Shown here one piece after another: positions 27,038-35,249 of a stretch of DNA of 64,000 bases. Source of the DNA: Tissierellales bacterium (GTDB taxonomy: Bacteria > Bacillota > Clostridia > Tissierellales > Tissierellaceae); the NCBI GenBank assembly GCA_030146915.1, contig JASLAT010000005.1, forward strand, positions 106,487 through 170,486, written 5' to 3'. The translations under genes and the position numbers were made by a program. The notes beneath the pieces were generated by a model. That model had not been told where the DNA came from, searched no databases, and was given only the letters and a program-made list of their open reading frames with translations. Within the stretch, counting starts at the first letter, position 1. The number at the start of each line of letters is the position of its first letter.

Positions 27038-28970
27038 ATATAGTATTATATCTTAAATATTTATGGAACCAGTTTGAGATTTCTTTTAATCTTTTTATTC
27101 TATGTTTTGGTAGACCGGACCTACTTAACTCATGATTTTCTTCTTTAAAAAGACATAGTCGAGAATCTACATCATAATATTTTAAAGCAGTGAACATCTG
27201 CATAGCTTCAGGCATCCAGCACCTATAATCTTCAGTCGAATGTATAAATAATGTTGGTGTAGATACTCTATTAGCATATTTTAATGGAGAATGCTCCCAT
27301 AGTTTGGCCGCATCATTCCAAGGATTGCTAGCCTGTTGATCTTCTGTAAAATAATATCCTATATCACTAGTTCCAAAAAATGAGAACCAGTTAGATATAC
27401 TTCTTTGTGAAACAGCAGCTCTAAATCTATCGGTATGTCCTATTATCCAGTTAACCATGAAACCTCCATAAGATCCACCTAAAACTCCTATTCTATTAGA
27501 ATCCATATTAGGATAGTTTTCTAATGCTAAATCTAAAAAATCCATTAAGTCTTCATAGTCAATACTACCATATTTTCCACGTATATCTGCGAAGTCCCTC
27601 CCCTTACCATCCGAGCCTCTAGGGTTACAGTAGACTACAAAATAATTTTGATTAGCTAAATATTGCATTTCGTGAAAAAAGACATCACCAAAGACAGTTT
27701 TAGGCCCTCCATGTATGGATAGAACTACTGGAAAATTTTTATCTTTTTGAAAATCTACAGGCTTCATTATCCAACCTTCTATCTTTAAATTATCTTTCTT
27801 TAAATTTATATATTCAGGTTTAGATATTTTTTTATTTTTTAAAGTTTCGTCATTGAAGCTAGATATTTTAATTATTTTGTCATTTTTTATTTCATATATT
27901 TCTTGAAGTTTTAAATCTCTCATACCTATGAAGAATATTCCATTTTTACCTATGGAAAAGTCATCGACAGAACCCTTAGAATCTGTTAATCTTTCAAGGT
28001 TACCATTTAGATCAATTCTATTTAGATTAGATGAAAAGTTATCAGTGCTTATAAAATATAAGAAATTTTCATCTGTAAAGAAAGTTTTGCCACTACCATA
28101 TCTACAATCAGATCCTACTGTAGAACCAAAAGACATATCAAAGTTATCATTTGTAATTTTTCTTATATTTTCTCCATTTAAATCCATAGAGTAAATATAA
28201 GGATTTTCATTTAATCCATAGTTTTTCATATCAGTAGAGACCAACACTATTTTATTTTCTATAAAGTCTGCATAGTAGTGTTTATGATCTTTAGGTCCTA
28301 ATTGTTTAATGGTATTTTTCTTTAGATCATAAATATGAAAATCAACTTCTAGTTCCATTCTATCTTGGAAGGTTCTAGATAGAAAAATCATTTTATCTTT
28401 ATCTTTATTTAATTTATAGTCTAAAATATCGGTAAATCCATTAGTAATAGGATTTAACTTACCTTCTTTTAAGTTATAAACATATAATCTATTTCTTAAT
28501 TTATTAGTAAAACTTTCTCCATTTTTAAAGAAAGGAATTTCATCAAGAATAATATAATCATCATATTCCTCTAGTTCCTCTTTACTTAGTTTTTCAAGAT
28601 CTTTTATTAAATTATTATATTCACATATAAGAGCAATCTTATTTTCTGAAATAATTTTAAATGATTTGATTTTCTCTTTAATATTAAGTACTATTTGTTC
28701 TTTTCCATTTGTTATATTTAGATTTATTAATCTATAATATTCAGCTTCTTTACTAAGATAAATTATATTTTCGTCATCTATCCAGTTAAAGTCTATAACT
28801 TTACTAGAAAGTTTTTTGAAATTAATTTTGTCGTAAAAAATTAAATCAGTCTGATATGTATTTTCTTCTAATTTTACATTATGCTTCAAAAAAGCTAGTG
28901 CCTTGTCCACCTGTTTAATTTTGGAAATAAAACTATATTTTATAAAATCATCTAATTTTAAGTAGTTCAT
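27036..28970 (-). CDS. S9 family prolyl oligopeptidase / acylaminoacyl-peptidase-like enzyme
   Basis: 644 residues. The N-terminal ~380 residues are a beta-propeller-like domain with repeated SRTFQDRMELEV/IYDL type strands. The C-terminal alpha/beta hydrolase domain has the nucleophile elbow GGSYGGFMVNW, the HGGPKTVFG oxyanion region, the Asp in FIHSTEDYRC and the His in KEENHELSRSG. Members release dipeptides or acylated residues from short peptides in the cytoplasm. No signal peptide. It is the longest peptidase in the window and is transcribed alone. Confidence 0.94.
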   Translation of the reverse strand: MNYLKLDDFIKYSFISKIKQVDKALAFLKHNVKLEENTYQTDLIFYDKINFKKLSSKVIDFNWIDDENIIYLSKEAEYYRLINLNITNGKEQIVLNIKEKIKSFKIISENKIALICEYNNLIKDLEKLSKEELEEYDDYIILDEIPFFKNGESFTNKLRNRLYVYNLKEGKLNPITNGFTDILDYKLNKDKDKMIFLSRTFQDRMELEVDFHIYDLKKNTIKQLGPKDHKHYYADFIENKIVLVSTDMKNYGLNENPYIYSMDLNGENIRKITNDNFDMSFGSTVGSDCRYGSGKTFFTDENFLYFISTDNFSSNLNRIDLNGNLERLTDSKGSVDDFSIGKNGIFFIGMRDLKLQEIYEIKNDKIIKISSFNDETLKNKKISKPEYINLKKDNLKIEGWIMKPVDFQKDKNFPVVLSIHGGPKTVFGDVFFHEMQYLANQNYFVVYCNPRGSDGKGRDFADIRGKYGSIDYEDLMDFLDLALENYPNMDSNRIGVLGGSYGGFMVNWIIGHTDRFRAAVSQRSISNWFSFFGTSDIGYYFTEDQQASNPWNDAAKLWEHSPLKYANRVSTPTLFIHSTEDYRCWMPEAMQMFTALKYYDVDSRLCLFKEENHELSRSGLPKHRIKRLKEISNWFHKYLRYNTI

Positions 28971-29132
28971 GTCCTACCCCCATTCTTAGAAATAAAAAAA
29001 GTAATAACTTATATATTATTATATCTTATAAGTTTATATATACTATAGTTAATAAAAAGACAAGTAGTTTTTACTTTTTCTTGTAAGATTATTATTAATC
29101 TTGGGTAATATTAGTTAAAATGGGGTGATAGG

Positions 29133-29555
29133 ATGGATGAAATATACGATATGCTACTCTATTCTAAAGATTTATGTAATTATTATAAAAAATATTATAA
29201 TTATACTCTAGAAGAGTATAAGCTTTTAATGGATAATAGATGCGATAGGGTAGAAAAAATTTTAAATAGGAAATGTTCTATACAAAATGAGATAAATAAA
29301 ATAGAAATTAATTATGAAAAAACTAGATATAAAATAGAAAAAAGTAATGAAAATTATAGAGATGATCTTTTATATATAAAAATATTAGAAGGAAGAAAAA
29401 AGCTCAATAAGCTTAAAGAAAGAATTGAAGATATGGAGTTATCTTGTAAATTCTTAATGGAAAGAAGATTTTGCACTTTAAATTTAGATAGAAAGACAAG
29501 CAATTTAAACTCTATTTTTATAAAAAATTTAACTACAAATATTATGAATTTGTAA
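29133..29555 (+). CDS. Small coiled-coil protein of unknown function, possibly FliT/FlgN-like
   Basis: 140 residues, very rich in Lys, Glu, Asn, Tyr and Ile, with helices that look like coiled coil across residues 15-115. Residues 20-55 (LEEYKLLMDNRCDRVEKILNRK) resemble the spacing of flagellar chaperones FliT/FlgN, where a Leu-rich helix is followed by an RQ-type turn. In Bacillus fliT directly precedes hpf, and this gene also lies just upstream of hpf, so a relic of a flagellar block is plausible. No flagellar gene is in the window, so this is weak. GGGGTGATAGG precedes the ATG. Confidence 0.55.
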   Translation: MDEIYDMLLYSKDLCNYYKKYYNYTLEEYKLLMDNRCDRVEKILNRKCSIQNEINKIEINYEKTRYKIEKSNENYRDDLLYIKILEGRKKLNKLKERIEDMELSCKFLMERRFCTLNLDRKTSNLNSIFIKNLTTNIMNL

Positions 29556-29577
29556 TAAAACTTTGTATAATAATAAA

Positions 29578-29680
29578 TTATCCATAGTTTATTAACAATA
29601 TAAATAGCTTAAATACACTTACCCACAAAGTTACCCACATTATCCACAGGTAAAATATCACCAAGCAAAAGTTATCCACA
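29578..29680 (+). promoter_or_regulatory. DnaA-box cluster upstream of hpf
   Basis: Five DnaA-box-like nonamers on the same strand: TTATCCATA (29578), TTACCCACA (29619), TTACCCACA (29631), TTATCCACA (29640) and TTATCCACA (29672). Two are perfect matches to TTATNCACA and three differ by one base. The surroundings are AT-rich. The hpf promoter's likely -10 (TATAAT, 29725-29730) is 45 bases beyond the last box. Confidence 0.8.
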
Positions 29681-29788
29681 ATAAAAGAGATAATTTAGAA
29701 CTGTTAAAATATTCAGAAATAGGGTATAATATATTTAAGTAAATAACATAAGTTTTATCATAAGGGTTTATTGAAAGGAGCTGGCTTT

Positions 29789-30322
29789 ATGAGATTAATT
29801 TTTGCAGGTAAGAATATGGATGTTACTCAAGCATTAAAAAGTGTAACTGAGGAAAAACTATCTCGACTGGATAAGTATTTTGACGAAGATATAGAGGGTC
29901 ATGTAACCTATAGTACAGAAAGAGATAGACACACTATAGAAGTTACTATAAATCTGCCAGACACGATTATAAGAGCTGAAGAAGAGACTTATGACATGTA
30001 TGAGTCTTTAGATAAAGTGGTTGATATATTAGAAAAACAAATAAGAAGACATAAGGGAAAATTAAAAGCTAAGTATAGAAATACTGAGACTATAAGATTT
30101 GAAAATATAAAACCTTTACAAGATGAAGAGGAAGAAAATGGTCCGAAAATAGTGAAAACTAAAAGGTTTTTATTAAAACCTATGAATTCAGAGGAAGCTG
30201 TTTTACAAATGGAGCTTTTAGGACATGACTTCTTTGTATATATGGATGGAGACACAGGTGAAACTAATGTTGTCTATAAGAGAAAAGATGGAAACTATGG
30301 AGTTATAGAACCAGAGTTTTAG
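29789..30322 (+). CDS. hpf: Long-form ribosome hibernation promoting factor
   Basis: 177 residues from the ATG at 29789, with AAAGGAG nine bases upstream. Residues 1-100 are the S30AE/RaiA domain that sits in the ribosome's decoding region (RLIFAGKNMDVTQALKSVTEEKLSRLDKYF); residues 120-177 are the dimerisation domain (KRFLLKPMNSEEAVLQMELLGHDFFVYMD). The long form joins two ribosomes into inactive 100S dimers in starved cells. In many Firmicutes hpf stands next to secA; here about 5 kb of vitamin and tryptophan genes separate them. Confidence 0.97.
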   Translation: MRLIFAGKNMDVTQALKSVTEEKLSRLDKYFDEDIEGHVTYSTERDRHTIEVTINLPDTIIRAEEETYDMYESLDKVVDILEKQIRRHKGKLKAKYRNTETIRFENIKPLQDEEEENGPKIVKTKRFLLKPMNSEEAVLQMELLGHDFFVYMDGDTGETNVVYKRKDGNYGVIEPEF

Positions 30323-30328
30323 TAATAG

Positions 30329-30368
30329 AAAAAGCTACTTCTAACTAGTTAGAAGTAGCTTTTTTATT
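30329..30368. terminator. Bidirectional terminator between hpf and trpP
   Basis: Perfect palindrome with an 18-bp arm (AAAAGCTACTTCTAACT and complement, centre 30346/30347), T tracts on both sides. Confidence 0.93.
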
Positions 30369-30370
30369 TT

Positions 30371-30892
30371 TTAATTGTTAGAAATGCTGCTTATCTTACT
30401 TAGTTTCATAGATTTAGCAACTATCTTATATACGAATACTGTACCTATCATGTTTATAATAGCTGCTGGTATTACTACAACTTTAACCATAGAAAATACA
30501 TTTAAATCTGCTGATAAAATAATTAAAGCAGAAAGTAGAAAAACACTACCACTAATTATAGTACCGAAGAATCCTATAAAGGCTAACTTAAATGTATTTA
30601 GTTTATTTTGAAATATCCTCATAATAACGAATAAAAATAAACCAAGCACTAACTTATCGATTATATTAGGAAGTTGTCCACCAGGAAAACTTGTAGTCAT
30701 AGCTGATATTAATCCACCAAGTAGGCTTGTTAATATTATATTATTTTTTTTAGGATTTATAAATACAGATATAAATATAAAAATTAGTAAAAAATCAAAT
30801 TTCATACCTAAAAATATAGCTGGTGTTATTTGATGTAGTATAAAACCTAGGGCTAGTAATAATGCTGTTCTTATATTCTCTTTTAAATTCAT
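30371..30892 (-). CDS. trpP: Tryptophan transporter TrpP
   Basis: 173 residues, five to six membrane helices, related to ECF S components. The pattern LLALGFILHQITPAIFLGMKFDF and AMTTSFPGGQLPNIIDKLV matches TrpP (formerly YhaG) of Bacillus and Clostridium. The assignment is strengthened by the T-box leader 100 bases upstream whose specifier codon is TGG (Trp). AAGGAGA precedes the ATG at 30892. Confidence 0.93.
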   Translation of the reverse strand: MNLKENIRTALLLALGFILHQITPAIFLGMKFDFLLIFIFISVFINPKKNNIILTSLLGGLISAMTTSFPGGQLPNIIDKLVLGLFLFVIMRIFQNKLNTFKLAFIGFFGTIISGSVFLLSALIILSADLNVFSMVKVVVIPAAIINMIGTVFVYKIVAKSMKLSKISSISNN

Positions 30893-30992
30893 GTTAATCT
30901 CTCCTTTTAATTTTTTAAAATTTAAACTGTTACTTAAGTTATAAAGTGATTTATTTGTTCATAACATATTACCAACCCTCCTTTTTTGAATA

Positions 30993-31215
30993 TAAAAAAA
31001 CCTTCATCCTTATAGAAAAGGACGAAGGTATAATCTCCGCGTTGCCACCTTAATTTAAACAGTGTTTACTCTTCAGATACTAACATATCCTAGTTCTGTA
31101 ACGGGAACACCCGGCTCAGGATACTATTAGTTCCCCTGGCTTACAATAGATCCATTCACTTATTATATAAATATCGGCTTCCACCATCCCGACTCTCTAG
31201 AATTTATAATGATAA
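30993..31215 (-). promoter_or_regulatory. T-box leader with Trp (TGG) specifier, controlling trpP
   Basis: On the minus strand the leader has stem I with GGGATGGTGGAAGCC and AGAGAG, the specifier TGG at 31154-31152 in the context GAA-TGG-ATC, and the T-box bulge AAGGTGGCAACGCGGAG. It ends in a terminator (CCTTCGTCC... paired with GGATGAAGG) and seven T at 31000-30994. Uncharged tRNA-Trp should prevent termination and switch on trpP. Confidence 0.95.
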
Positions 31216-31269
31216 GCTACTACTTCTATTGATAAATTTATAAATGTGAAAATTCTTTCTATTTATTAT

Positions 31270-31297
31270 AGTATATCAAAAATAATTAGAATGTAAA
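31270..31297 (-). promoter_or_regulatory. Promoter of the T-box/trpP transcript
   Basis: On the minus strand TTTACA (31297-31292), 16-base spacer, TATACT (31275-31270). Confidence 0.6.
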
Positions 31298-31310
31298 GCT
31301 TTTTATTTAT

Positions 31311-31339
31311 TTGTTAAAGCTAGATATTTGTGTTATTAT
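31311..31339 (+). promoter_or_regulatory. Promoter of the thiamin operon
   Basis: TTGTTA, 17-base spacer, TATTAT with an extended -10 TG. It starts 13 bases from the oppositely oriented trpP promoter. Confidence 0.65.
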
Positions 31340-31355
31340 TAAGCTGATAAGAAAA

Positions 31356-31489
31356 TAGTCTAAGGGGTGCTTATATTAATAGGCTGAGATAGAAATGTTA
31401 TTTCTGACCCTCAAACCTGATATGGGTAATGCCAACGTAGGGAGTAAGCTTGAATTTTAGCTGCATGCCTTTTGGCGTGCAGCTTTTTT
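31356..31489 (+). promoter_or_regulatory. TPP riboswitch with intrinsic terminator
   Basis: The TPP aptamer signatures are present: AGGGGTGC, GGCTGAGAT, GACCCTC, AACCTGATATGGGTAAT and GCCAACGTAGGGAG (to about 31444). A terminator follows, AGCTGCATGCC paired with GGCGTGCAGCT (31459-31484) with a run of T. High TPP should end transcription before the thiamin genes. Confidence 0.97.
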
Positions 31490-31510
31490 GTTTAATTTAT
31501 GGAGGTGAAT

Positions 31511-32530
31511 ATGTCAGTTTATAGAATAATAGATGCTAATATAAATAGGGTATCTGAGGGCTTAAGAGTTTTAGAGGATATCTATAGATTTATATTTAAT
31601 TCTGAAGAAATAAGCAAAGAACTCAGAATATTAAGACATAAGGTTAGAAAGAACTTCCAAACTAGTAAGCTTCTTGAAGGAAGGGACTCTATAGGTGATG
31701 TAGGTCTTAGAAATTCTAGGTCATCTAAATTAGATGATAAAAAGACTTTACTAGAGGTAAAGATCTCAAATTTTAAAAGGGTTGAAGAAGGTCTAAGAAG
31801 TATAGAGGAATCTTTAAAACTTTTAGGGGCATATGAACAAGCCAAGGATTATGAGCTTATTAGATATAAGGTGTATCAATTAGAAAAGGAGTCTATACTA
31901 GGAAACTCTCCTTTAGACACAGACTTATATGTGATACTAGATCAAGATTTATCTAAAAGTGGTGATAATATAAAGTTAGTTAAAGACTTAGTTAAGGCAG
32001 GAGTTAAAACCATTCAGTATAGAGATAAAGAAAAATCAAAGTATGAAAAATATAAGGAATGTAAGGAAATTAAATCTTACCTAGAGGATAAAGATGTTTT
32101 CTTTATAATCAACGATGATTTAGATATCGCCTTAGCTGTTGGTGCTGATGGATTACATATAGGACAGGATGATTTGGACTTAGAGATTGCTAAGGCAGCA
32201 GCGCCAGAACTAATTATAGGAGTTTCCACTCATAATGAAGAAGAAGCAATACTAGCACAGAAACAAGGAGCAGACTATATAGGTGTTGGACCAATTTTTC
32301 ATACAGATACAAAGAAAGACTTATCTTTTAGTAAAGGTTTAGAGTATTTATCTTGGGTTTCTAAAAATATTAGCATTCCTTACGTAGCAATAGGAGGAAT
32401 AAAAGAAGAGAATATCTTAGAAGTTAAAAGAGCAGGGGCAAGTTGTTTTGCAATGATTTCAGAAATTGTATCTGCTTCAGATATTGAATTGAAAGTTAAA
32501 AATATTAGAAAAAAATTGGAGGATGATTAG
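31511..32530 (+). CDS. ThiD2-ThiE fusion: HMP-phosphate kinase and thiamin-phosphate synthase
   Basis: 339 residues from the ATG at 31511 (GGAGG at 31501; an in-frame ATG at 31499 overlaps that site). Residues 1-115 match the ThiD2 domain (YRIIDANINRVSEGLRVLED, LRHKVRKNF, VEEGLRSIEESL), reported as a dedicated hydroxymethylpyrimidine-phosphate kinase. Residues about 130-335 are the ThiE barrel (YVILDQDL, IQYRDKEKSK, FIINDDLDIALAVGADGLHIGQ, IGVSTHNEEE, GVGPIFHTDTK, PYVAIGGIKEENI), which joins HMP-PP to thiazole phosphate. The operon has no thiD, which the N-terminal domain can replace. Confidence 0.93.
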   Translation: MSVYRIIDANINRVSEGLRVLEDIYRFIFNSEEISKELRILRHKVRKNFQTSKLLEGRDSIGDVGLRNSRSSKLDDKKTLLEVKISNFKRVEEGLRSIEESLKLLGAYEQAKDYELIRYKVYQLEKESILGNSPLDTDLYVILDQDLSKSGDNIKLVKDLVKAGVKTIQYRDKEKSKYEKYKECKEIKSYLEDKDVFFIINDDLDIALAVGADGLHIGQDDLDLEIAKAAAPELIIGVSTHNEEEAILAQKQGADYIGVGPIFHTDTKKDLSFSKGLEYLSWVSKNISIPYVAIGGIKEENILEVKRAGASCFAMISEIVSASDIELKVKNIRKKLEDD

Positions 32531-33844
32531 GTGAAGTATACAACGCAAATGGATGCAGCTAAAAAGGGTATTGTTACACCAGAAATGGAGATAGTTGCCA
32601 AGAAAGAAAATATGGATGTAGAAGTCTTAAGAGAAAAGGTAGCAAGAGGAGTAGTGGCTATTCCAGCTAATAAAAAACATAAGTCTTTAAGTCCAGAAGG
32701 TTTCGGTGAAGGATTAAGAACAAAAATAAATGTAAACTTGGGTATATCTAAAGATTGTCCAAGTATAGAAGAAGAGATGAAAAAGGTAAAAACAGCAATT
32801 GATATGGAAGCTGAAGCTATAATGGATCTTAGTAACTTTGGAAAGACAGAGGAATTTAGACAAAGATTAGTTGAGGTTTCTCCAGCAGTTATAGGTACAG
32901 TTCCTATTTATGATGCTGTAGGTTTCTATGATAAAGAATTAAAAGATATAACATCACAAGAGTTTTTAGATGTAGTTAGAAAACATGGTGAAGATGGTGT
33001 TGACTTTGTAACTGTACATGCAGGCATGAATAGGGAAACAGCCGCAGTATTTAAAAGAAATAAAAGAGTTACAAATATAGTTTCAAGAGGTGGATCATTA
33101 CTTTATGCTTGGATGGAGTTAAATAATAAGGAGAATCCTTTCTTCGAATATTATGATGAACTTTTAGATATATGTCAGGAATATGATATGACTATTAGTT
33201 TGGGAGACGCTTTAAGACCTGGAAGTATTGCTGATGGTACGGATGCGCCTCAAATTACAGAATTAAGAATATTAGGTGAGCTAACTAAGAGAGCTTGGAA
33301 GAAAAATGTACAAATTATAATAGAAGGACCAGGCCATATAAAAATAGATGAAATTAAAACTAATGTTCAATTAGCTAAAAAATTATGTCATGGAGCTCCG
33401 TTCTATGTTTTAGGACCTTTAGTAACAGATGTTGCTCCAGGATATGACCATATAACGTCAGCTATAGGGGGAGCTATAGCAGCTTGGCATGGTGTGGACT
33501 TTTTATGTTATGTTACACCTGCAGAACATTTGAGACTTCCAAATGAAGAAGACATGATAGAGGGTATAGTAGCATGTAAAATTGCAGCTCATGCAGGAGA
33601 CTTAGGAAAAAATATACCTGGAGCAGCTGATTGGGATCTGAAAATGAGTAAGGCTAGACAAAAATTAGATTGGGAAACTATGTTTAATTTAGCTATACAT
33701 GAAGAGAAAGCAAGAAGATATAGAAAAGAGTCAACGCCAGAACATGAAGATTCATGCACTATGTGTGGAAAAATGTGTTCTGTAAGAAATATGAATAGGG
33801 TTATGGAAGGAAAAGATGTAAATATTTTAAGGAGCGATGACTAG
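32531..33844 (+). CDS. thiC: Phosphomethylpyrimidine synthase ThiC
   Basis: 437 residues, the short bacterial form. Radical-SAM enzyme converting aminoimidazole ribotide to HMP-phosphate. Motifs: MDLSNFGKTEEF, DFVTVHAGMNRE, SRGGSLLYAW, LGDALRPGSIADGTDAPQI and the C-terminal cluster site CTMCGKMCS (Cys-x2-Cys-x4-Cys). The start is GTG directly after the thiE stop, with GGAGG upstream; the stop shares one base with thiW. Confidence 0.98.
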   Translation: MKYTTQMDAAKKGIVTPEMEIVAKKENMDVEVLREKVARGVVAIPANKKHKSLSPEGFGEGLRTKINVNLGISKDCPSIEEEMKKVKTAIDMEAEAIMDLSNFGKTEEFRQRLVEVSPAVIGTVPIYDAVGFYDKELKDITSQEFLDVVRKHGEDGVDFVTVHAGMNRETAAVFKRNKRVTNIVSRGGSLLYAWMELNNKENPFFEYYDELLDICQEYDMTISLGDALRPGSIADGTDAPQITELRILGELTKRAWKKNVQIIIEGPGHIKIDEIKTNVQLAKKLCHGAPFYVLGPLVTDVAPGYDHITSAIGGAIAAWHGVDFLCYVTPAEHLRLPNEEDMIEGIVACKIAAHAGDLGKNIPGAADWDLKMSKARQKLDWETMFNLAIHEEKARRYRKESTPEHEDSCTMCGKMCSVRNMNRVMEGKDVNILRSDD

Positions 33845-34341
33845 TGAAAACTAGAAAGCTAACATTTGCAGCCTTATTAGTATCCATTGGTGTTATTTTA
33901 GGGAATTTAGTATATATACCAATTGGTATGAGTAAGTGTTTTCCTATACAACATGCTATTAACCTTATATCAGCAGTAAGTTTAGGGCCTGTATTTTCGG
34001 TTTCTATAGCATTTGTAATATCATTAATTAGAAATATTTTAGGCCCAGGTAGTTTACTTGCCTTTCCAGGAAGTATGATAGGGGCTCTACTAGCAGCCCT
34101 TATCTACAAATATAGTTCAAACAAAATTTTAGCAGGAGTAGGAGAGTTAATAGGAACAGGTCTTTTAGGAGGACTTTTAGCCTATCCACTAGCTAGTTAT
34201 TTTATGGCAAAAGAATTAGCCTTACTATTTTATGTATATCCCTTCTTTATAAGTAGTTTAGGTGGAGTTATACTGGGTTTAATTCTTTTGAAATTAATAG
34301 ATTTTGAAAAACTTGTAAATAAAGATAGAAGGTATAGTTAA
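33844..34341 (+). CDS. thiW: Thiazole uptake ECF S component ThiW
   Basis: 165 residues, five to six membrane helices. KLTFAALLVSIGVILGN and MSKCFPIQHAINLISAVSLGP are typical of ThiW, the substrate-binding component for 4-methyl-5-hydroxyethylthiazole that works with a shared ECF energy module. It begins with GTG overlapping the thiC stop by one base. Its position before thiM, the thiazole kinase, supports thiazole as substrate. The ECF ATPases are not in the window. Confidence 0.93.
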   Translation: MKTRKLTFAALLVSIGVILGNLVYIPIGMSKCFPIQHAINLISAVSLGPVFSVSIAFVISLIRNILGPGSLLAFPGSMIGALLAALIYKYSSNKILAGVGELIGTGLLGGLLAYPLASYFMAKELALLFYVYPFFISSLGGVILGLILLKLIDFEKLVNKDRRYS

Positions 34342-34345
34342 TAAG

Positions 34346-35125
34346 ATGAATAAGGCTTTGAAATTATTAGTTAAAAAAAATCCATTAATACATGAAATAA
34401 CAAATCTAGTGAGTATGAATGACTGCGCTAATATAAGTTTGGCCTTAGGGGGATCTCCAATAATGGCAATAGATCCTAAAGAAGTTAGTGACATTACATC
34501 TATCTCAGATGTTTTATTGATTAACTTAGGAACCCTAAGTGATGAAAGATTAAAGTCTATGAAAATATCCATTAAAAGGGCTAAGGAAAAGAAAATTCCA
34601 GTAATAATTGACCCGGTTGGGGTAGCAGCTTCACCATATAGGTTGGAGGGTTTTTACAATTTGATGGAAGAAGAGTATGCTACAGTTATTAGAGGGAATT
34701 TTGCTGAAATAGAAGCTATTTTAAGGTCTAATAAATCTGCTAAAGGCGTAGATTATATAGGAGAAGATAGTTTAGAATATAAAATAGAAACTTGTAAAGA
34801 GCTAGCTAAAAAATATAAAACAGTTGTAGTTGCAAGTGGGAAGATAGATATAATAACTGATGGAAACAAGGTTGAAAAAATAAGTGGTGGAGTAGAATTA
34901 TTAAAAAAAGTTACAGGAACTGGCTGTATGACTACTTGTTTAATAGGAGGGTTTTTGTCAGTTAAAGATCCCTATATTGCATCTAGTCTAGGTATGGAGC
35001 TTATGGCTGAAGCTGGTGAATTTGCTCATCAAGACATAAAAAAAGAAGGCCTTGGCTTGGCTAGCTTCAAAAATTATTTGATAGATTATATAAGTATAAA
35101 ATCAGGTACAGTAAAGGTAGATTAG
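34346..35125 (+). CDS. thiM: Hydroxyethylthiazole kinase
   Basis: 259 residues. Ribokinase-like enzyme phosphorylating imported thiazole. NPLIHEITNLVSMNDCAN, IDPVGVAASPYR, IRGNFAEIEAI and the active-site VTGTGCMTTCLIGGF are visible. It lies 4 bases after thiW and closes the operon, so the set provides HMP by synthesis and thiazole by salvage only. Confidence 0.96.
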   Translation: MNKALKLLVKKNPLIHEITNLVSMNDCANISLALGGSPIMAIDPKEVSDITSISDVLLINLGTLSDERLKSMKISIKRAKEKKIPVIIDPVGVAASPYRLEGFYNLMEEEYATVIRGNFAEIEAILRSNKSAKGVDYIGEDSLEYKIETCKELAKKYKTVVVASGKIDIITDGNKVEKISGGVELLKKVTGTGCMTTCLIGGFLSVKDPYIASSLGMELMAEAGEFAHQDIKKEGLGLASFKNYLIDYISIKSGTVKVD

Positions 35126-35150
35126 TTATAACTAATCTACCTTTATTTTT
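35112..35150 (+). terminator. Terminator after thiM
   Basis: A 16-17-bp palindromic stem centred at 35128/35129 (GTAGATTAGTTA and complement) followed by ATTTTT. Confidence 0.88.
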
Positions 35151-35249
35151 GGACATAAATATGTAATACTCTAATTATTGAAACTAATTTGTATAAGTGA
35201 TAAAATGATGTGAATGGCTAAAGTGGAATATTGGAAAGGTGGTAGTTGG

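Noticed and set aside
29556..29788. DnaA-box cluster as the replication origin
   Set aside because: No dnaA, dnaN or other origin neighbours are in the window and no AT-rich unwinding repeat of the usual kind was seen; hpf-secA is not an origin context.
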